Origin: Autumnicola lenta
GTDB taxonomy: Bacteria; Bacteroidota; Bacteroidia; Flavobacteriales; Flavobacteriaceae
Direction: 5' to 3'
DNA length: 52,226 bases
Assembly (NCBI RefSeq): GCF_031846515.1
Contig: NZ_JAVRHO010000024.1
Location: 1 to 52,226, forward strand
In this document: in pieces, positions 8,231-18,322 of the stretch
Position numbering within the stretch: position 1 is the first letter of the stretch
Layout: every line of letters starts with the position of its first letter
The notes under the pieces: generated by a model
Database searches by the model: none
Told to the model about the DNA's origin: nothing
The model's input: only the letters and a program-made list of their open reading frames with translations
Position numbers and translations under genes: made by a program

Positions 8231-9376
8231 ATGCATAATAACAAAAACATTCTTAGCCTGCTTTTTTGCCTGTGTCTTAGCTTTTCGTCCGGAATATTTC
8301 AGGCCCAGATAAGCGATGAGACGCAATACGATTCTACCCTGCAGGAAGCATTTCAGAATAAATTTAGAATTGGCGCTGCGTTAAATGCGGGCCAGATCAC
8401 CGGTAGGGAACCTGAAGCCATAGCAGTGGTAAAGCAACATTTTAATTCCATTGTTGCAGAAAATTGTATGAAAAGCGGTCGGATTCAACCGAGAAATGGA
8501 GAATTCGAATTTTCACTTCCGGACGCTTTCGTGGAATTTGGAGAGCGTAATAATATCCACATCCACGGCCACACACTTATCTGGCATTCGCAGGCTCCGC
8601 GCTGGTTTTTTGTAGATGAAGAAGGGGAGCCGGTTTCAAAAGAAGTATTGATACAAAGGATGAAGGATCATATTCATACAGTGGTGGGACGCTACAAAGG
8701 ACGGGTGCATTCCTGGGACGTGGTGAACGAAGCGATATTGGACGACGGTAGTTTCAGGGAAAGTGAATTCTATAAAATCATAGGTGAAGACTTTATAAAA
8801 CTTGCCTTCCGGTTTGCGCACGAAGCAGATCCCGAAGCTGAACTTTTCTATAATGATTATTCGATGTCGAATCCGGGAAAGCGTGAAGGCGTGGTAAAAA
8901 TGGTTGAAAAACTGAAGAAAGAGGGAATCCCAATAGATGGCATTGGGATGCAGGGCCATATCGGTTTAAATCATCCTGATATTAAAGAATTTGAAAAAAG
9001 CCTTGAAGCTTACGGAGCTTTAGGGCAGGTGGTGATTTCTGAATTGGACCTTAGTGTTCTACCTTCTCCATGGGGTGATGCTGGCGCGAATATTTCTGAC
9101 AATTTTGAATATGAAAATAGAATGAATCCTTTTAAAGAAGAGTTACCGGCATCTGTAGAAGCGCAATTCAACAAACGTTATACTGAATTTTTTCAGCTTT
9201 TTCTGAAGCACCAGGAGGTGATATCCCGCGTTACACTCTGGGGAGTAAATGATGAGAATTCATGGAAAAATAACTGGCCTGTAAAGGGAAGGACAGATTA
9301 TCCTTTGCTTTTCAACAGGGAAAACCAGCCAAAATCTGTGGTAAATATGCTCATTGAGTTAAATTCGAGGGGATAA
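8231..9376 (+). CDS. Secreted endo-1,4-beta-xylanase, GH10
   Basis: 381 residues with a signal peptide (residues 1-25, ending FQA). A single GH10 TIM barrel: 'IHGHTLIWHSQAPRW', acid/base Glu167 in WDVVNEA, 'FYNDYS', 'GIGMQGHIGL', nucleophile Glu271 in ISELDLS, and 'TLWGVNDENSWKNNWP' near the C terminus. It cleaves the xylan backbone outside the inner membrane. It lies 55 bp before a GH43 gene, so the pair forms a small xylan-use unit. There is no carbohydrate-binding module, lipobox or T9SS tail. Confidence 0.93.
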   Translation: MHNNKNILSLLFCLCLSFSSGIFQAQISDETQYDSTLQEAFQNKFRIGAALNAGQITGREPEAIAVVKQHFNSIVAENCMKSGRIQPRNGEFEFSLPDAFVEFGERNNIHIHGHTLIWHSQAPRWFFVDEEGEPVSKEVLIQRMKDHIHTVVGRYKGRVHSWDVVNEAILDDGSFRESEFYKIIGEDFIKLAFRFAHEADPEAELFYNDYSMSNPGKREGVVKMVEKLKKEGIPIDGIGMQGHIGLNHPDIKEFEKSLEAYGALGQVVISELDLSVLPSPWGDAGANISDNFEYENRMNPFKEELPASVEAQFNKRYTEFFQLFLKHQEVISRVTLWGVNDENSWKNNWPVKGRTDYPLLFNRENQPKSVVNMLIELNSRG

Positions 9377-9431
9377 AGTTTTCGGTTTTAGATAAAATAA
9401 ATTTAACTCTTATCAACTTAAAATAGTAGCC

Positions 9432-11003
9432 ATGCATAAACCATTTTTAAGTTTGGTATTCATAATGGCCATTTTTAGTAGTACAATTGCTTCGGCACAA
9501 AAGGAGTCCGCGAAAAATCCAATTATTCATGCCGATGTGCCAGATATGTCGATGATCAGGGTAGGGGACAACTATTATATGAGCAGCACGACGATGCATA
9601 TGAGCCCAGGGTTACCCATTATGAAATCTGACGACCTTGTGAACTGGAAATTGGTAAGTTATGCTTATGACACATTAAGTTCGCAGGATGAGCTTACCCT
9701 TACCAACAGTAAAAACGCCTATGGAAGTGGTTCCTGGGCAAGTTCCTTGCGTTACCACAATGACATATATTACGTCTCAACTTTTGCACAAACTACAGAC
9801 AAGACCTATATCTATACCACCAAAGATATTGAGAACGCAACCTGGAAAGAGATTTCGTTTGAACCGGCCTACCACGATCATACTCTCTTTTTTGATGATG
9901 ACGGAAAAACGTATCTCATCTGGGGCGGCGGGAAAATAAAAATGATTGAGCTGAAGGAAGACCTTTCCGGAGTAAAAGAAGAAACGGAAAGAGTTTTAAT
10001 TGAAAATGCCAGCGAACCTGCCGGACCTAACATTGGACTTCCTGCTGAAGGTTCCCAGCTCTTTAAGGTGAACGGAAAATATTATTTGTTCCACATCGCC
10101 TGGCCCCGGGAAGACATGCGTACGGTGATCATCCATCGTGCAGATAAAATTACCGGACCTTATGAAGGCAGAGTTGCATTTAAAGATAAAGGAGTCGCGC
10201 AGGGCGGACTTATAGATACTCCGCAGGGTGACTGGTACGCATATTTGTTCCGGGATTATGGAGCAGTTGGTCGTATTCCGTACTTAGTTCCGGTTAGCTG
10301 GGAAAATGGCTGGCCGGTGCTGGGTGAAGACGGCAAAGTCCCGGAAACACTTAATCTACCGGCTAGTAAAGGACTTATTCCCGGGATCGTCGCTTCAGAT
10401 GATTTCAGCAGGGAAGAAGGAGATGCGGATTTGCCTTTGGTTTGGCAATGGAACCACAATCCTGATAATGACTATTGGTCCCTGTAAGATCGGGAAGGCT
10501 GGCTGAGACTTACCACCGGAAGAGTAGATTCTTCCTTTCTGCAAGCGCGAAATACATTAACCCAACGAACTATAGGTCCCGAAAGCAGCGCGACAATTAA
10601 AATAGATATTTCCGGAATGAAGGAAGGAGATTATGCCGGCCTTGCATTACTGCAAAAAGATTTTGGAATAGTGGGCGTTAAGTACGAAAATGGGCTAAAA
10701 AGCATCATCATGATCAATGCCGATGGTGAAGAGGCCGTTGAAGTTGAAGAAATTCCGCTTAATCAGGACATACTTTATCTAAAAGCAGATGGGGATTTTA
10801 GAAACATGAATGATAAAGCCACATTTTTTTACAGTCTGGACGGGGAGCAATGGAATCAAATAGGGGATGAGCTCACGATGTCTTATACCATTCCCCACTT
10901 CATGGGTTATAGATTTGGATTATTTAATTATGCTGCCAAAAATGCCGGTGGCCATGTGGATTTTGATTATTTTAAAATTGATGACCAAATAAGTAAAGAG
11001 TAG
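9432..11003 (+). pseudogene. GH43 family beta-xylosidase/arabinofuranosidase interrupted by an in-frame TAA
   Basis: The frame has 523 sense positions but TAA at 10485-10487 stops it at residue 351. Reading through gives ...NDYWSL-stop-DREGWLRLTTG..., and the second half (to 11003) continues in the same frame, so one base change would restore it. The first half has a signal peptide (to ~22) and the GH43 triad: Asp in HADVPDMSMI, Asp in YHDHTLFFDDDGKTYLIWG, and Glu in LPAEGSQLFK. The second half is the C-terminal beta-sandwich found in GH43 enzymes (DYAGLALLQKDFG, FFYSLDGEQW, GLFNYA). Whether the five-bladed catalytic domain alone folds is uncertain. It may be a true nonsense mutation or a sequencing error. 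Confidence 0.88.
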
Positions 11004-11035
11004 TAGCTTCCAGGATTAAATTGTCGTTTCTAAAG

Positions 11036-11056
11036 GTCGTAAATTGTCAAGTTTTG
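11036..11056 (+). repeat. Dispersed intergenic element core
   Basis: GGTCGTAAATTGTCAAGTTTT; matches the copy at 14016 with few changes. Lies just after the GH43 locus. Confidence 0.6.
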
Positions 11057-11386
11057 AGCTAAGCTTATCGGACCTGCAGGGGTTTTCCTCACCTTCTGGG
11101 TTTAAAAATTTGAGTAAAAAGTGAAAATCTTTTAAAATTTTCCTTCACTTGCTCTGAAAACAGTTTAAAGTAAAGAAAAGTGGGATAATTCCGAAATTTA
11201 GAGCTGCACTTCTTGTAAGAAGTTCAACATTTCCGTTGAAAAAATTGAAGGTTAGCTTCTTTTCAACAGAAAAGTCGGAAAATTTATGACTTAATACCTG
11301 GCTTATCATTACTCCTTCATAAAAAATTAATTTTCCATCATTTCCTGCTTCTGAGAGTACAGAATGTAATGCAATTAATGGCAGCA

Positions 11387-11410
11387 GGTCAATAATTACC
11401 AAATTTCCAG
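11387..11410 (+). repeat. Dispersed intergenic element core (degenerate)
   Basis: GGTCAATAATTACCAAATTT, followed by CCAGCTGCAC. The flank resembles the one after the copy near 11180 (GAGCTGCACTT), showing that homology extends beyond the core. Confidence 0.5.
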
Positions 11411-11612
11411 CTGCACGTTTTTCTGAATTCATTCTCTGTGGCCTTTCCAGAAAGTAGGTTTTGAAACGAGTTTATAAAATATTCTAATTTATAGCCACCT
11501 TTTTCATACATTCTGAGTTAAAACAGATGCTCTTGAAAATCTACCCTACTAAAGCTATAGGTTAATAACCACTAACTTTAAATTTTATTCTTTGGTGTCT
11601 GAGACCAATGCA

Positions 11613-11633
11613 GGTAGAAAATTGTCATTTTTG
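11613..11633 (+). repeat. Dispersed intergenic element core
   Basis: GGTAGAAAATTGTCATTTTT, 130 bp upstream of the catalase start. Confidence 0.6.
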
Positions 11634-11761
11634 TAATAGGTCTTTAAGATGGACAAAAGCTTGCTTTAATTTATGACTTCCGTTTTTTTGTTTAACACTT
11701 CCTTTACAGTAATTCCTATAGATTAATTTAATTTCATCTCTAAACCTAATCAAGTTTAGTT

Positions 11762-13894
11762 ATGAAAGAAAAAGATGAAAAGCCTTCAAAAAAGATAGAA
11801 GATTTAAAGAAAAATACCTCAGATCCCAAGGGGAAAACAATGACTACTAATCAAGGGTTAAAAGTGAATGATACCAATAACTCTTTAAAAGCAGGAGAGC
11901 GGGGAGCGACGCTTTTAGAAGATTTTATACTCAGGGAAAAAATCACTCATTTTGACCACGAACGTATTCCGGAGCGTATTGTACATGCCCGCGGAAGTGG
12001 AGCTCACGGTTATTTTGAATTGTACGATAGTCAGGAAGAATTTACAAAAGCAGGCATTTTTACTGATACTTCAAGAAAAACTCCGGTGTTCGTTAGATTT
12101 TCTACTGTGGCAGGTTCCAAAGGATCGGCAGATCTTGCCCGTGATGTAAGAGGTTTTGCTACCAAGTTTTATACAGACGAAGGGATTTTTGACCTTGTAG
12201 GGAATAACATGCCTATCTTCTTTATTCAGGATGCCATGAAGTTTCCAGATCTAATTCATGCTGTAAAACCAGAGCCGGACAGGGAGATTCCGCAGGCGGC
12301 TTCAGCTCACGATACTTTTTATGATTTCGTTTCCCACACCCCGGAAACGATGCACAATCAAATCTGGTTGATGAGCGACCGTGCAATTCCGCGGAGTTTC
12401 AGAATGATGGAAGGTTTTGGAATCCATACTTTCAGACTTGTAAATGCTGAAGGCAAAGCACATTTTGTGAAATTTCATTGGAAACCATTACTGGGAGTAA
12501 AATCTGTTACCTGGGATGAGGCAGTTAAAATTCATGGTGCAGATGCAGATTTTCACAGGAGGGACCTTTGGGACGCCATAGATGCGGGACAGTATCCAGA
12601 GTGGGAATTAGGTTTCCAGATAGTACCAGAGGAAGACGAACATAAATTTGACTTTGATCTTCTGGATCCTACCAAGCTTATTCCTGAAGAAATGGTGCCG
12701 GTAAAACGCATTGGAAAAATGACGCTTAACCGTAATCCTGATAATTTCTTTGCAGAAACCGAGCAGGTGGCATTTCATCCCGGCCACGTCGTTCCCGGAA
12801 TAGATTTTACTAACGATCCATTGCTGCAGGGACGATTGTTCTCTTACACAGATACACAATTATCCAGGCTTGGCAGCCCCAATTTTAATGAAATCCCTAT
12901 TAACCGCCCGGTTAACGAAATTCATAACAATCAGCGGGATGCACATATGCGCATGACGGTGAATAAAGGAAAAACAGCATATTTTCCTAATTCTATAGGC
13001 GGTGGATGTCCTCACCTTGCAAAAATAGCCGAAGGTGGGTTCCATCATTATGAAGAGCGGATCGACGCAAAGAAAATAAGGGAACGTAGTGAGAGCTTCA
13101 ATGATCATTTTTCGCAACCGGCGTTGTTCTACCGCAGTTTGACAGAGCATGAGCAGGAACATGTGGCACAGGCTTATTCTTTTGAACTGGGAAAATGTAC
13201 CTATGACCATATAAAGCAACGTATGCTTTACATCCTTGCCCAGATAGATGAAACTTTGTCCGCAAAGGTTGCTATTAACCTTGGTATGGATATTCCTGAA
13301 GAAATTGATCAGCCCCTAAATCAGGCGATAGGAGCTGATGCCGATGTTCAAAAACATCAACCTGGGCCTAAAAAGAATTACCTGGATAAATCCAAAGCAT
13401 TAAGCCAGGAGTTCCTTCCTTCAGAAGGGATTGCAACAAGGAAAATAGCAGTCTTGGCTGCAGACGGTTTTAAGGAAAGCGATTATAATAAGATCAAAAA
13501 ACCTTTGGAAGAGGCCGGAGCCATGGTGCAGATTGTAGGAGTGCATGGAGGTACCATAAAATGCGATAAAGGAGATTCTCATAAAGTGGCACATGCGTTA
13601 ATGACGACAGAAAGTGTTGTATTTGATGCCCTTTACATTCCCGGCGGAAGAAAGAATATCGATGCACTTATGAAGCAGGCAAAAGCCAAAAAGTTTATAA
13701 ATGAAGCTTTAAAACATTGCAAGGCGATCGCTTTAGATGGCGAAGCCGAAGAACTTTTTGATGCGACTTACGGTAAGGATTTTAAAGATGACGATGCGGT
13801 ATGTATAAATGAAAGTCCGCAGAAATTTATAAATGCCATCAGTCAACACCGTAACTGGAAACGGGAAAAAGCTGCAATGGAAATTCCGGCTTAA
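11762..13894 (+). CDS. katE: Large-subunit (HPII-type) catalase
   Basis: 710 residues, the length of HPII-type clade 2 catalases. It degrades hydrogen peroxide in the cytoplasm with a heme cofactor. Visible: distal His in 'VHARGSGAHGYF', 'FVRFSTVAGSKGSAD', Asn in 'DLVGNNMPIFFIQD', proximal heme Tyr in 'RLFSYTDTQLSRLG', and 'INRP' after it. Residues ~560-700 form the C-terminal DJ-1/PfpI-like domain (KIAVLAADGFKESDY, DALYIPGG, CKAIALDGEAEELF) typical of this clade. The charged N-terminal arm (residues 1-45) is the usual HPII extension. A strong terminator follows, so it is monocistronic. Confidence 0.95.
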   Translation: MKEKDEKPSKKIEDLKKNTSDPKGKTMTTNQGLKVNDTNNSLKAGERGATLLEDFILREKITHFDHERIPERIVHARGSGAHGYFELYDSQEEFTKAGIFTDTSRKTPVFVRFSTVAGSKGSADLARDVRGFATKFYTDEGIFDLVGNNMPIFFIQDAMKFPDLIHAVKPEPDREIPQAASAHDTFYDFVSHTPETMHNQIWLMSDRAIPRSFRMMEGFGIHTFRLVNAEGKAHFVKFHWKPLLGVKSVTWDEAVKIHGADADFHRRDLWDAIDAGQYPEWELGFQIVPEEDEHKFDFDLLDPTKLIPEEMVPVKRIGKMTLNRNPDNFFAETEQVAFHPGHVVPGIDFTNDPLLQGRLFSYTDTQLSRLGSPNFNEIPINRPVNEIHNNQRDAHMRMTVNKGKTAYFPNSIGGGCPHLAKIAEGGFHHYEERIDAKKIRERSESFNDHFSQPALFYRSLTEHEQEHVAQAYSFELGKCTYDHIKQRMLYILAQIDETLSAKVAINLGMDIPEEIDQPLNQAIGADADVQKHQPGPKKNYLDKSKALSQEFLPSEGIATRKIAVLAADGFKESDYNKIKKPLEEAGAMVQIVGVHGGTIKCDKGDSHKVAHALMTTESVVFDALYIPGGRKNIDALMKQAKAKKFINEALKHCKAIALDGEAEELFDATYGKDFKDDDAVCINESPQKFINAISQHRNWKREKAAMEIPA

Positions 13895-13924
13895 TAAGCT
13901 TTTCCATAATTAGAGTGAACATTT

Positions 13925-13962
13925 AAAAAGGGTTCGACTTTTATAAAGTTGAACCCTTTTTT
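13925..13962 (+). terminator. katE terminator
   Basis: AAAAAGGGTTCgACTTT, loop TAT, AAAGTtGAACCCTTTTTT: a long near-perfect stem followed by T residues, 31 bp after the katE stop. The A-rich left arm could also serve the opposite strand. Confidence 0.85.
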
Positions 13963-14015
13963 AATACTGAAAATTCTTCAGCTAAAGTTAAAAATTACAG
14001 AATCTAACTTCTCCA

Positions 14016-14035
14016 GGTCGATAATTGCCAAGTTT
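14016..14035 (+). repeat. Dispersed intergenic element core
   Basis: GGTCGATAATTGCCAAGTTT, then GAAGCCCCACTTTCTGC. One of the best matches to the copy at 49767. Confidence 0.65.
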
Positions 14036-14313
14036 GAAGCCCCACTTTCTGCAATCTTTAATATTTGTTCGGCCCGGGCAGAGTCGAGCGCAAACTTTTG
14101 ACAGAAATAACTTCTGACGAGCTGAAAAAAACAAACCAGAAAACACAACTTCAACTAACGGCAATGTTATTTATTATAAATAATCTTTTCCTGTTGGTAA
14201 TTCTTCCAAAGAAATTTCCTAAATTCTCATTACGAAAATTAGATATTTTCTAATTTTCAATGAAGTAAATCCCCAATCACGGAGAACTATCTCCCTGAAA
14301 ACCTTTACTCAAC

Positions 14314-16797
14314 ATGAATTCACACAACAAAAAAACCGAACACTATTTTACTAAACCCGGAGTAGCTAATATTGGACTTACCAAGGAGGATATAAAAACT
14401 TCTTTTCTGGAAAAGTTGTTCTACAGTTTAGGTCGAATTCCGGTGGTGGCCACCAAGAACGACTTTTATACTTCCCTTGCCCTCACCGTGCGGGACAGGG
14501 TCTTTAGAAAATATGTGAAATCGCTTGAGCAGTATGCCGAAGAAGATGCACGCGGAGTGGCTTATCTATCTGCCGAATATCTTCCGGGCCCACATCTCGG
14601 AAATAATCTGCTTAACCTGGAGATTGTGGAGGAAACAAGGGAAGCACTGGCTGAATTTAATCTCGATCTGGATGAACTTCTAAAGGAAGAGGTGGAGCCG
14701 GGACTTGGAAATGGTGGTCTGGGAAGATTGGCTTCCTGTTATATGGACTCTCTCGCGACTTTGGGAATTCCTTCTATAGCCTATGGTATACGCTATGAAT
14801 TTGGGATCTTTAAACAGGAAATACAGGATGGATGGCAAGTTGAATCTACAGATAAATGGCTGCAGAAAGGAAACACCTGGGAAATTGTTAGACCCGAAAT
14901 CTCTTTTGAAGTAAAGTTCGGAGGTCATACAGAGCACAGCAGAGATGGAAATTATAAGCTGCACATCGAGTGGATACCAGACTCTGAAATTAAGGGCACT
15001 GCCTATGATACCCCAATCCTGGGTTACCAAAGCAATAGTATCACACTAAGACTATGGAAAGCAGAGGCAACTGAATCCTTTGATTTTGCTGCTTATAATC
15101 TGGGAGAGTATTACCGGGCAGTAGAGAAAAAGATGAGGTCTGAAAATATTACCAAAGTGCTTTATCCCAATGACGAAAATCTTTCGGGAAAAGAACTAAG
15201 GTTAAAGCAGCAGTACTTCTTTGTTTGCTGTTCGCTTCAGGACATTATCAGGTTACACCTTCTACAGGGACGTAAACTGGAGACCCTTCATGAAAAATTT
15301 ACTATTCAGCTCAACGATACCCATCCATCTATCGCAGTGGCAGAGTTGATGAGGTTACTGCTGGATGTGCACCAGATGGGATGGGAAGAAGCCTGGAAGG
15401 TAACTAAAAGTACCTTTGCATATACCAATCACACCCTTTTGCCTGAAGCGCTGGAAAAATGGCCGGTAAATCTTTTAAGAAACCTGCTGCCAAGACATCT
15501 TGAGCTGATTTATGAAATAAACAGCAGGTTTATCACTGAAATCCGGGAGCACGATTTTACCGGGGAACAGATATCCAGAATGTCCTTAATAGACGACAGG
15601 GGAGAACCTACTATCAGGATGGCACATTTGGCAACGGTGGGTAGTTATAAAGTGAATGGAGTTTCGGCATTACATTCTGGTCTGCTTAAGGAAGAGGTAC
15701 TGAAGGATTTTGCACAACTCTGGCCGGAAAAATTTACTAACGTTACTAACGGAATCACCCACAGGAGGTTCCTCGCTGTGAGTAATCCCCGTTTGGCTGG
15801 TTTAATTTCCGAAAAAATTGGAAAAGAATGGCTCACCAATCTCGATAAGTTAAAAGGCCTCGAATCTTTTGCGAATGATGAATATTTCCGTAGAAAATGG
15901 ATGGAAGTGAAACTGGAGAATAAAAAGAACCTTGCCGCTCAAATAAAAGAACTTACGGGAATTGAAATAAACCCGGAAATGCTGATTGACGTTCAGGTTA
16001 AGCGGATACATGAGTATAAACGGCAGCATCTTAAGGTATTGCATATCCTGAGCTTATATATGCAGATCAAGAAAGACGGGCAGAAAGACATTCCACCAAC
16101 TGCTTTTATTTTTGCAGGAAAAGCCGCCCCGGGTTATTTCATGGCTAAACGTATAATTAAGCTAATTACTGCCGTGGGTGATTTTATTAATAATGATCCT
16201 GAAGTTAACGAAACTTTGAAAGTGATTTTCCTGCCAAACTTCAGTGTAAAACTTGCGCAGCACGTTTACCCCGGGGCAGATCTTTCTGAACAAATATCTA
16301 TGGCAGGAAAAGAAGCATCGGGAACCGGGAATATGAAATTTGCTCTTAACGGAGCGCTTACCGTTGGTACTCTGGACGGAGCTAATGTGGAAATAAGAGA
16401 AGAAGTAGGAGAAGAAAATTTCTTTCTTTTTGGCCTTACTACAGAGGAAGTTGCGGAGAGGAAGAAGGCGGGTTATCATCCCTATAAGATATATTCTGAA
16501 AATGAGAAACTAAAGAGGGTGGTAGACTTTTTATTATCAGAGGAACTCACTAAAGGAAACACAGAACTATTTCGATCCATTTATGATAACCTATTAAATC
16601 AGGATCCTTATTTGTTATTACAGGATTATCAGTCTTACGTAGACCAGATGGAAAACGTTTATGAAATATGGCAGGATTCCCAGAAATGGGCACAAATGTC
16701 TATTATAAACGTGGCCAATATGGGAAAATTTTCAAGTGACCGATCGATAAAGGATTATTGTGAAAAAATTTGGAAGGTAAAAGCAGTAAAGGCGTAA
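14314..16797 (+). CDS. glgP: Glycogen phosphorylase
   Basis: 827 residues, normal for the GT35 glycogen/starch phosphorylase family. It releases glucose-1-phosphate from alpha-1,4-glucan. Signatures: 'YLSAEYLPGPHLGNNL', 'GLGNGGLGRLASCYMDS', 'QLNDTHPSIAVAELMR', 'VTNGITHRRF', 'RIHEYKRQHL', and 'EASGTGNMKFALNGA', whose Lys carries pyridoxal phosphate. The usual LEFLMGR stretch reads AEYLPGP here, as in a subset of phosphorylases. It is flanked by untranscribed-looking gaps and is probably monocistronic, with no glycogen synthase genes in the window. Confidence 0.95.
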   Translation: MNSHNKKTEHYFTKPGVANIGLTKEDIKTSFLEKLFYSLGRIPVVATKNDFYTSLALTVRDRVFRKYVKSLEQYAEEDARGVAYLSAEYLPGPHLGNNLLNLEIVEETREALAEFNLDLDELLKEEVEPGLGNGGLGRLASCYMDSLATLGIPSIAYGIRYEFGIFKQEIQDGWQVESTDKWLQKGNTWEIVRPEISFEVKFGGHTEHSRDGNYKLHIEWIPDSEIKGTAYDTPILGYQSNSITLRLWKAEATESFDFAAYNLGEYYRAVEKKMRSENITKVLYPNDENLSGKELRLKQQYFFVCCSLQDIIRLHLLQGRKLETLHEKFTIQLNDTHPSIAVAELMRLLLDVHQMGWEEAWKVTKSTFAYTNHTLLPEALEKWPVNLLRNLLPRHLELIYEINSRFITEIREHDFTGEQISRMSLIDDRGEPTIRMAHLATVGSYKVNGVSALHSGLLKEEVLKDFAQLWPEKFTNVTNGITHRRFLAVSNPRLAGLISEKIGKEWLTNLDKLKGLESFANDEYFRRKWMEVKLENKKNLAAQIKELTGIEINPEMLIDVQVKRIHEYKRQHLKVLHILSLYMQIKKDGQKDIPPTAFIFAGKAAPGYFMAKRIIKLITAVGDFINNDPEVNETLKVIFLPNFSVKLAQHVYPGADLSEQISMAGKEASGTGNMKFALNGALTVGTLDGANVEIREEVGEENFFLFGLTTEEVAERKKAGYHPYKIYSENEKLKRVVDFLLSEELTKGNTELFRSIYDNLLNQDPYLLLQDYQSYVDQMENVYEIWQDSQKWAQMSIINVANMGKFSSDRSIKDYCEKIWKVKAVKA

Positions 16798-16996
16798 ATG
16801 ACAAGTCGAATTGTTAGATTACTTCAAGATAAAAAATTTCTAGTTTTCAGGTAAATTGATTCCAGAGACGATAGAAGATTTCTACAGATTTAACTTAAGA
16901 ATAAGTTAATCGTCTCAAACCGGTAAACCGAAAGTCTAAATTTATGCTGTTTTTGAGTTTGAGGCACTCAGCCATCTCAGCCTGCAAAATAGCATA

Positions 16997-17583
16997 CTAC
17001 TGCGATGGTGGAGTCACCATGATGTGCGCACGATGAGTCCCGGGATCCATGAGCCAGGGCATTCCCGGTGCATGAGGTCTGTCAGGGAGTCCTGTGGATT
17101 CTGTTGTAGCGTATGGAATATAAATCACGTACCGCAGATTTCCATCTGTTAGTTCTCCGGAGTTCCTGTTATAGTTATCTTCCATGCCACTTAATACATA
17201 CATCATGCTGGGAGCATCTGGTAGTTGAAGCGTGCCTGCTTCAGATTCCTTCTGGCGAATCTCTCTTTTTTCCATTTCTGTCTTCCCTTCTGCAAGAAGT
17301 TCTCTTCCACGGGACATAAAAGGTTCCAGCTTTTTTGAATAACAGGCCACCGAGATTCCTTCTTTCCTAGGATCATCGGCAATGCATATCTGGTTATTTT
17401 TCCCCTCCCGAAGCACCACAAGATTATTGGAAGTGTCGTAGCCATAAACCATTGCTCCCTGTCGCACATCTTCAGCCAGTGGGAGAGTGGCTGTGTAAAT
17501 CTGTACTTCCTGTGGCAGGATCTCCTGCTGTGCAGTTAAGGCGCCGGTAATGAAAAACAGGGAAGACAATATCAGGTATTTCA
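16997..17583 (-). CDS. Secreted protein of unknown function
   Basis: I chose ATG at 17583 because it gives a clean signal peptide (MKYLILSSLFFITGALTAQ); an open frame extends 19 codons upstream without a better start. 195 residues. It contains 'DVRQGAMVYGYDTSNNLVVLREGKNNQICIADDPRKEGISVACYSKKLEPFM', with two Cys that could pair, a charged helix (EGKTEMEKREIRQKE), and a C terminus rich in Pro, His and Gly (PDRPHAPGMPWLMDPGTHRAHIMVTPPSQ). I do not recognise a family. It lies alone on the minus strand between glgP and the tRNA. Confidence 0.65.
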
Positions 17584-17824
17584 TAATTGTCGCTTGTGAG
17601 TAAGTCTGTCTTAAATGTAATAAAATTTGCAGAAACAGCATGTTACAATATTTATTAATTCAATAGTATCTCATTATATTTCAGTATGGTACAGAATTCA
17701 AAGCCTTCCGTTTTTAAGCATTTCTAAGAGACTTTAATGAATTAGAATTTGATCACTCTCCATCCAAGTTGTGGGCCTCTCTTAATTTCCGCTTTGAAGG
17801 CAATAGAGTTCCAGTTGAACAAAA

Positions 17825-17947
17825 ATCAATAATTGTCATTTTTGACACTTCTTTGTGAAAGACAAAAATCGGCAAATTTCAACTTTTCCGGAGCTATGAC
17901 TTTTTTCGGGAAGAAAAAAAAGCTACGTATTTGAATCCTCACTCAGT
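17825..17947 (+). repeat. Long copy of dispersed intergenic element
   Basis: About 120 bp alignable along its length with 49767-49890: both share AATAATTGYCATTTTTGA, CTCTTTG, GACaAAAATCGGCAAATTT, then a run of A followed by AGCTAC and TTGAATCcTCACT. The first core and the downstream ATCGGCAAATTT are imperfect inverted copies, so the left half can form a hairpin. Confidence 0.7.
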
Positions 17948-17958
17948 TGCAAGTGGCG

Positions 17959-17997
17959 TTTGATTTGCATCAAATTATATCAAATCAAATTTTTTTT
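17959..17997 (+). terminator. Hairpin with T tract
   Basis: TTTGATTTG and CAAATCAAA form a perfect 9-bp stem with a 13-nt loop, followed by eight T. It is terminator-like on the plus strand, although no plus-strand gene lies just upstream. Confidence 0.4.
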
Positions 17998-18009
17998 ACA
18001 AAAATTAGA

Positions 18010-18038
18010 AAGTGCGCGTAAAGTGCGCGTTTTTTTTC
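18010..18038 (+). terminator. Hairpin with T tract
   Basis: AAAGTGCGC, loop GTAAAGT, GCGCGTTT gives a 9-bp stem with two G-T pairs, then more T. The same letters also read as a direct repeat of AAGTGCGCGT. It sits 60 bp beyond the hairpin at 17959. Confidence 0.4.
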
Positions 18039-18071
18039 TATAACCTAAAATGATTAAATACTAAAAACAAC

Positions 18072-18097
18072 AAAACCCCTGTATTTACAGGGGTTTT
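18072..18097 (-). terminator. tRNA-Arg terminator
   Basis: Perfect palindrome AAAACCCCTGTA-TT-TACAGGGGTTTT immediately downstream of the minus-strand tRNA; on the minus strand it continues into GTTGTTTTT. It is symmetric, so it could work both ways. Confidence 0.85.
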
Positions 18098-18102
18098 ACC
18101 GG

Positions 18103-18176
<74 letters not shown>

Positions 18177-18294
18177 GTTTTTGCGGTTGCAAATATAAAC
18201 CTCTTTGCAGATAAAACAATGTTTTTTATTCAAAAAGATGAACCAAAATGAAGAAATTTTTTTAAAACCCAGGAAGAGCCTTAGTATCAGGTAA

Positions 18295-18322
18295 TAAAAA
18301 AGCGACTAAAGTAGCCGCTACA
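18295..18322 (-). terminator. Terminator of the small gene 18318-18581
   Basis: On the minus strand AGCGGCTACTTTAGTCGCTTTTTT forms a hairpin (AGCG..AC/GT..CGCT) followed by T. It overlaps the last codons of the gene. Confidence 0.5.

Larger units (their letters stand above)
11004..11761. other. Gene-free stretch with several degenerate intergenic elements
   Basis: 758 bp. I recognise copies of the AATTGCCA element at 11036, near 11180 (degenerate), 11387 and 11613, and no convincing gene. A 95-codon minus-strand frame at 11145-11432 spans two of these copies and has no family resemblance. Confidence 0.5.
13895..14313. other. Gene-free stretch between katE and glgP
   Basis: Contains the katE terminator (13925-13962) and an AATTGCCA element (14016). 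A 62-codon frame at 14065-14253 lacks any recognisable pattern and I do not call it. Confidence 0.5.

Noticed and set aside
11145..11432. Minus-strand frame of 95 codons
   Set aside because: It covers two degenerate copies of the dispersed element and has no recognisable motif or neighbour link.
14065..14253. Plus-strand frame of 62 codons between katE and glgP
   Set aside because: No family resemblance, begins next to a dispersed element copy, and has no clear promoter or terminator.
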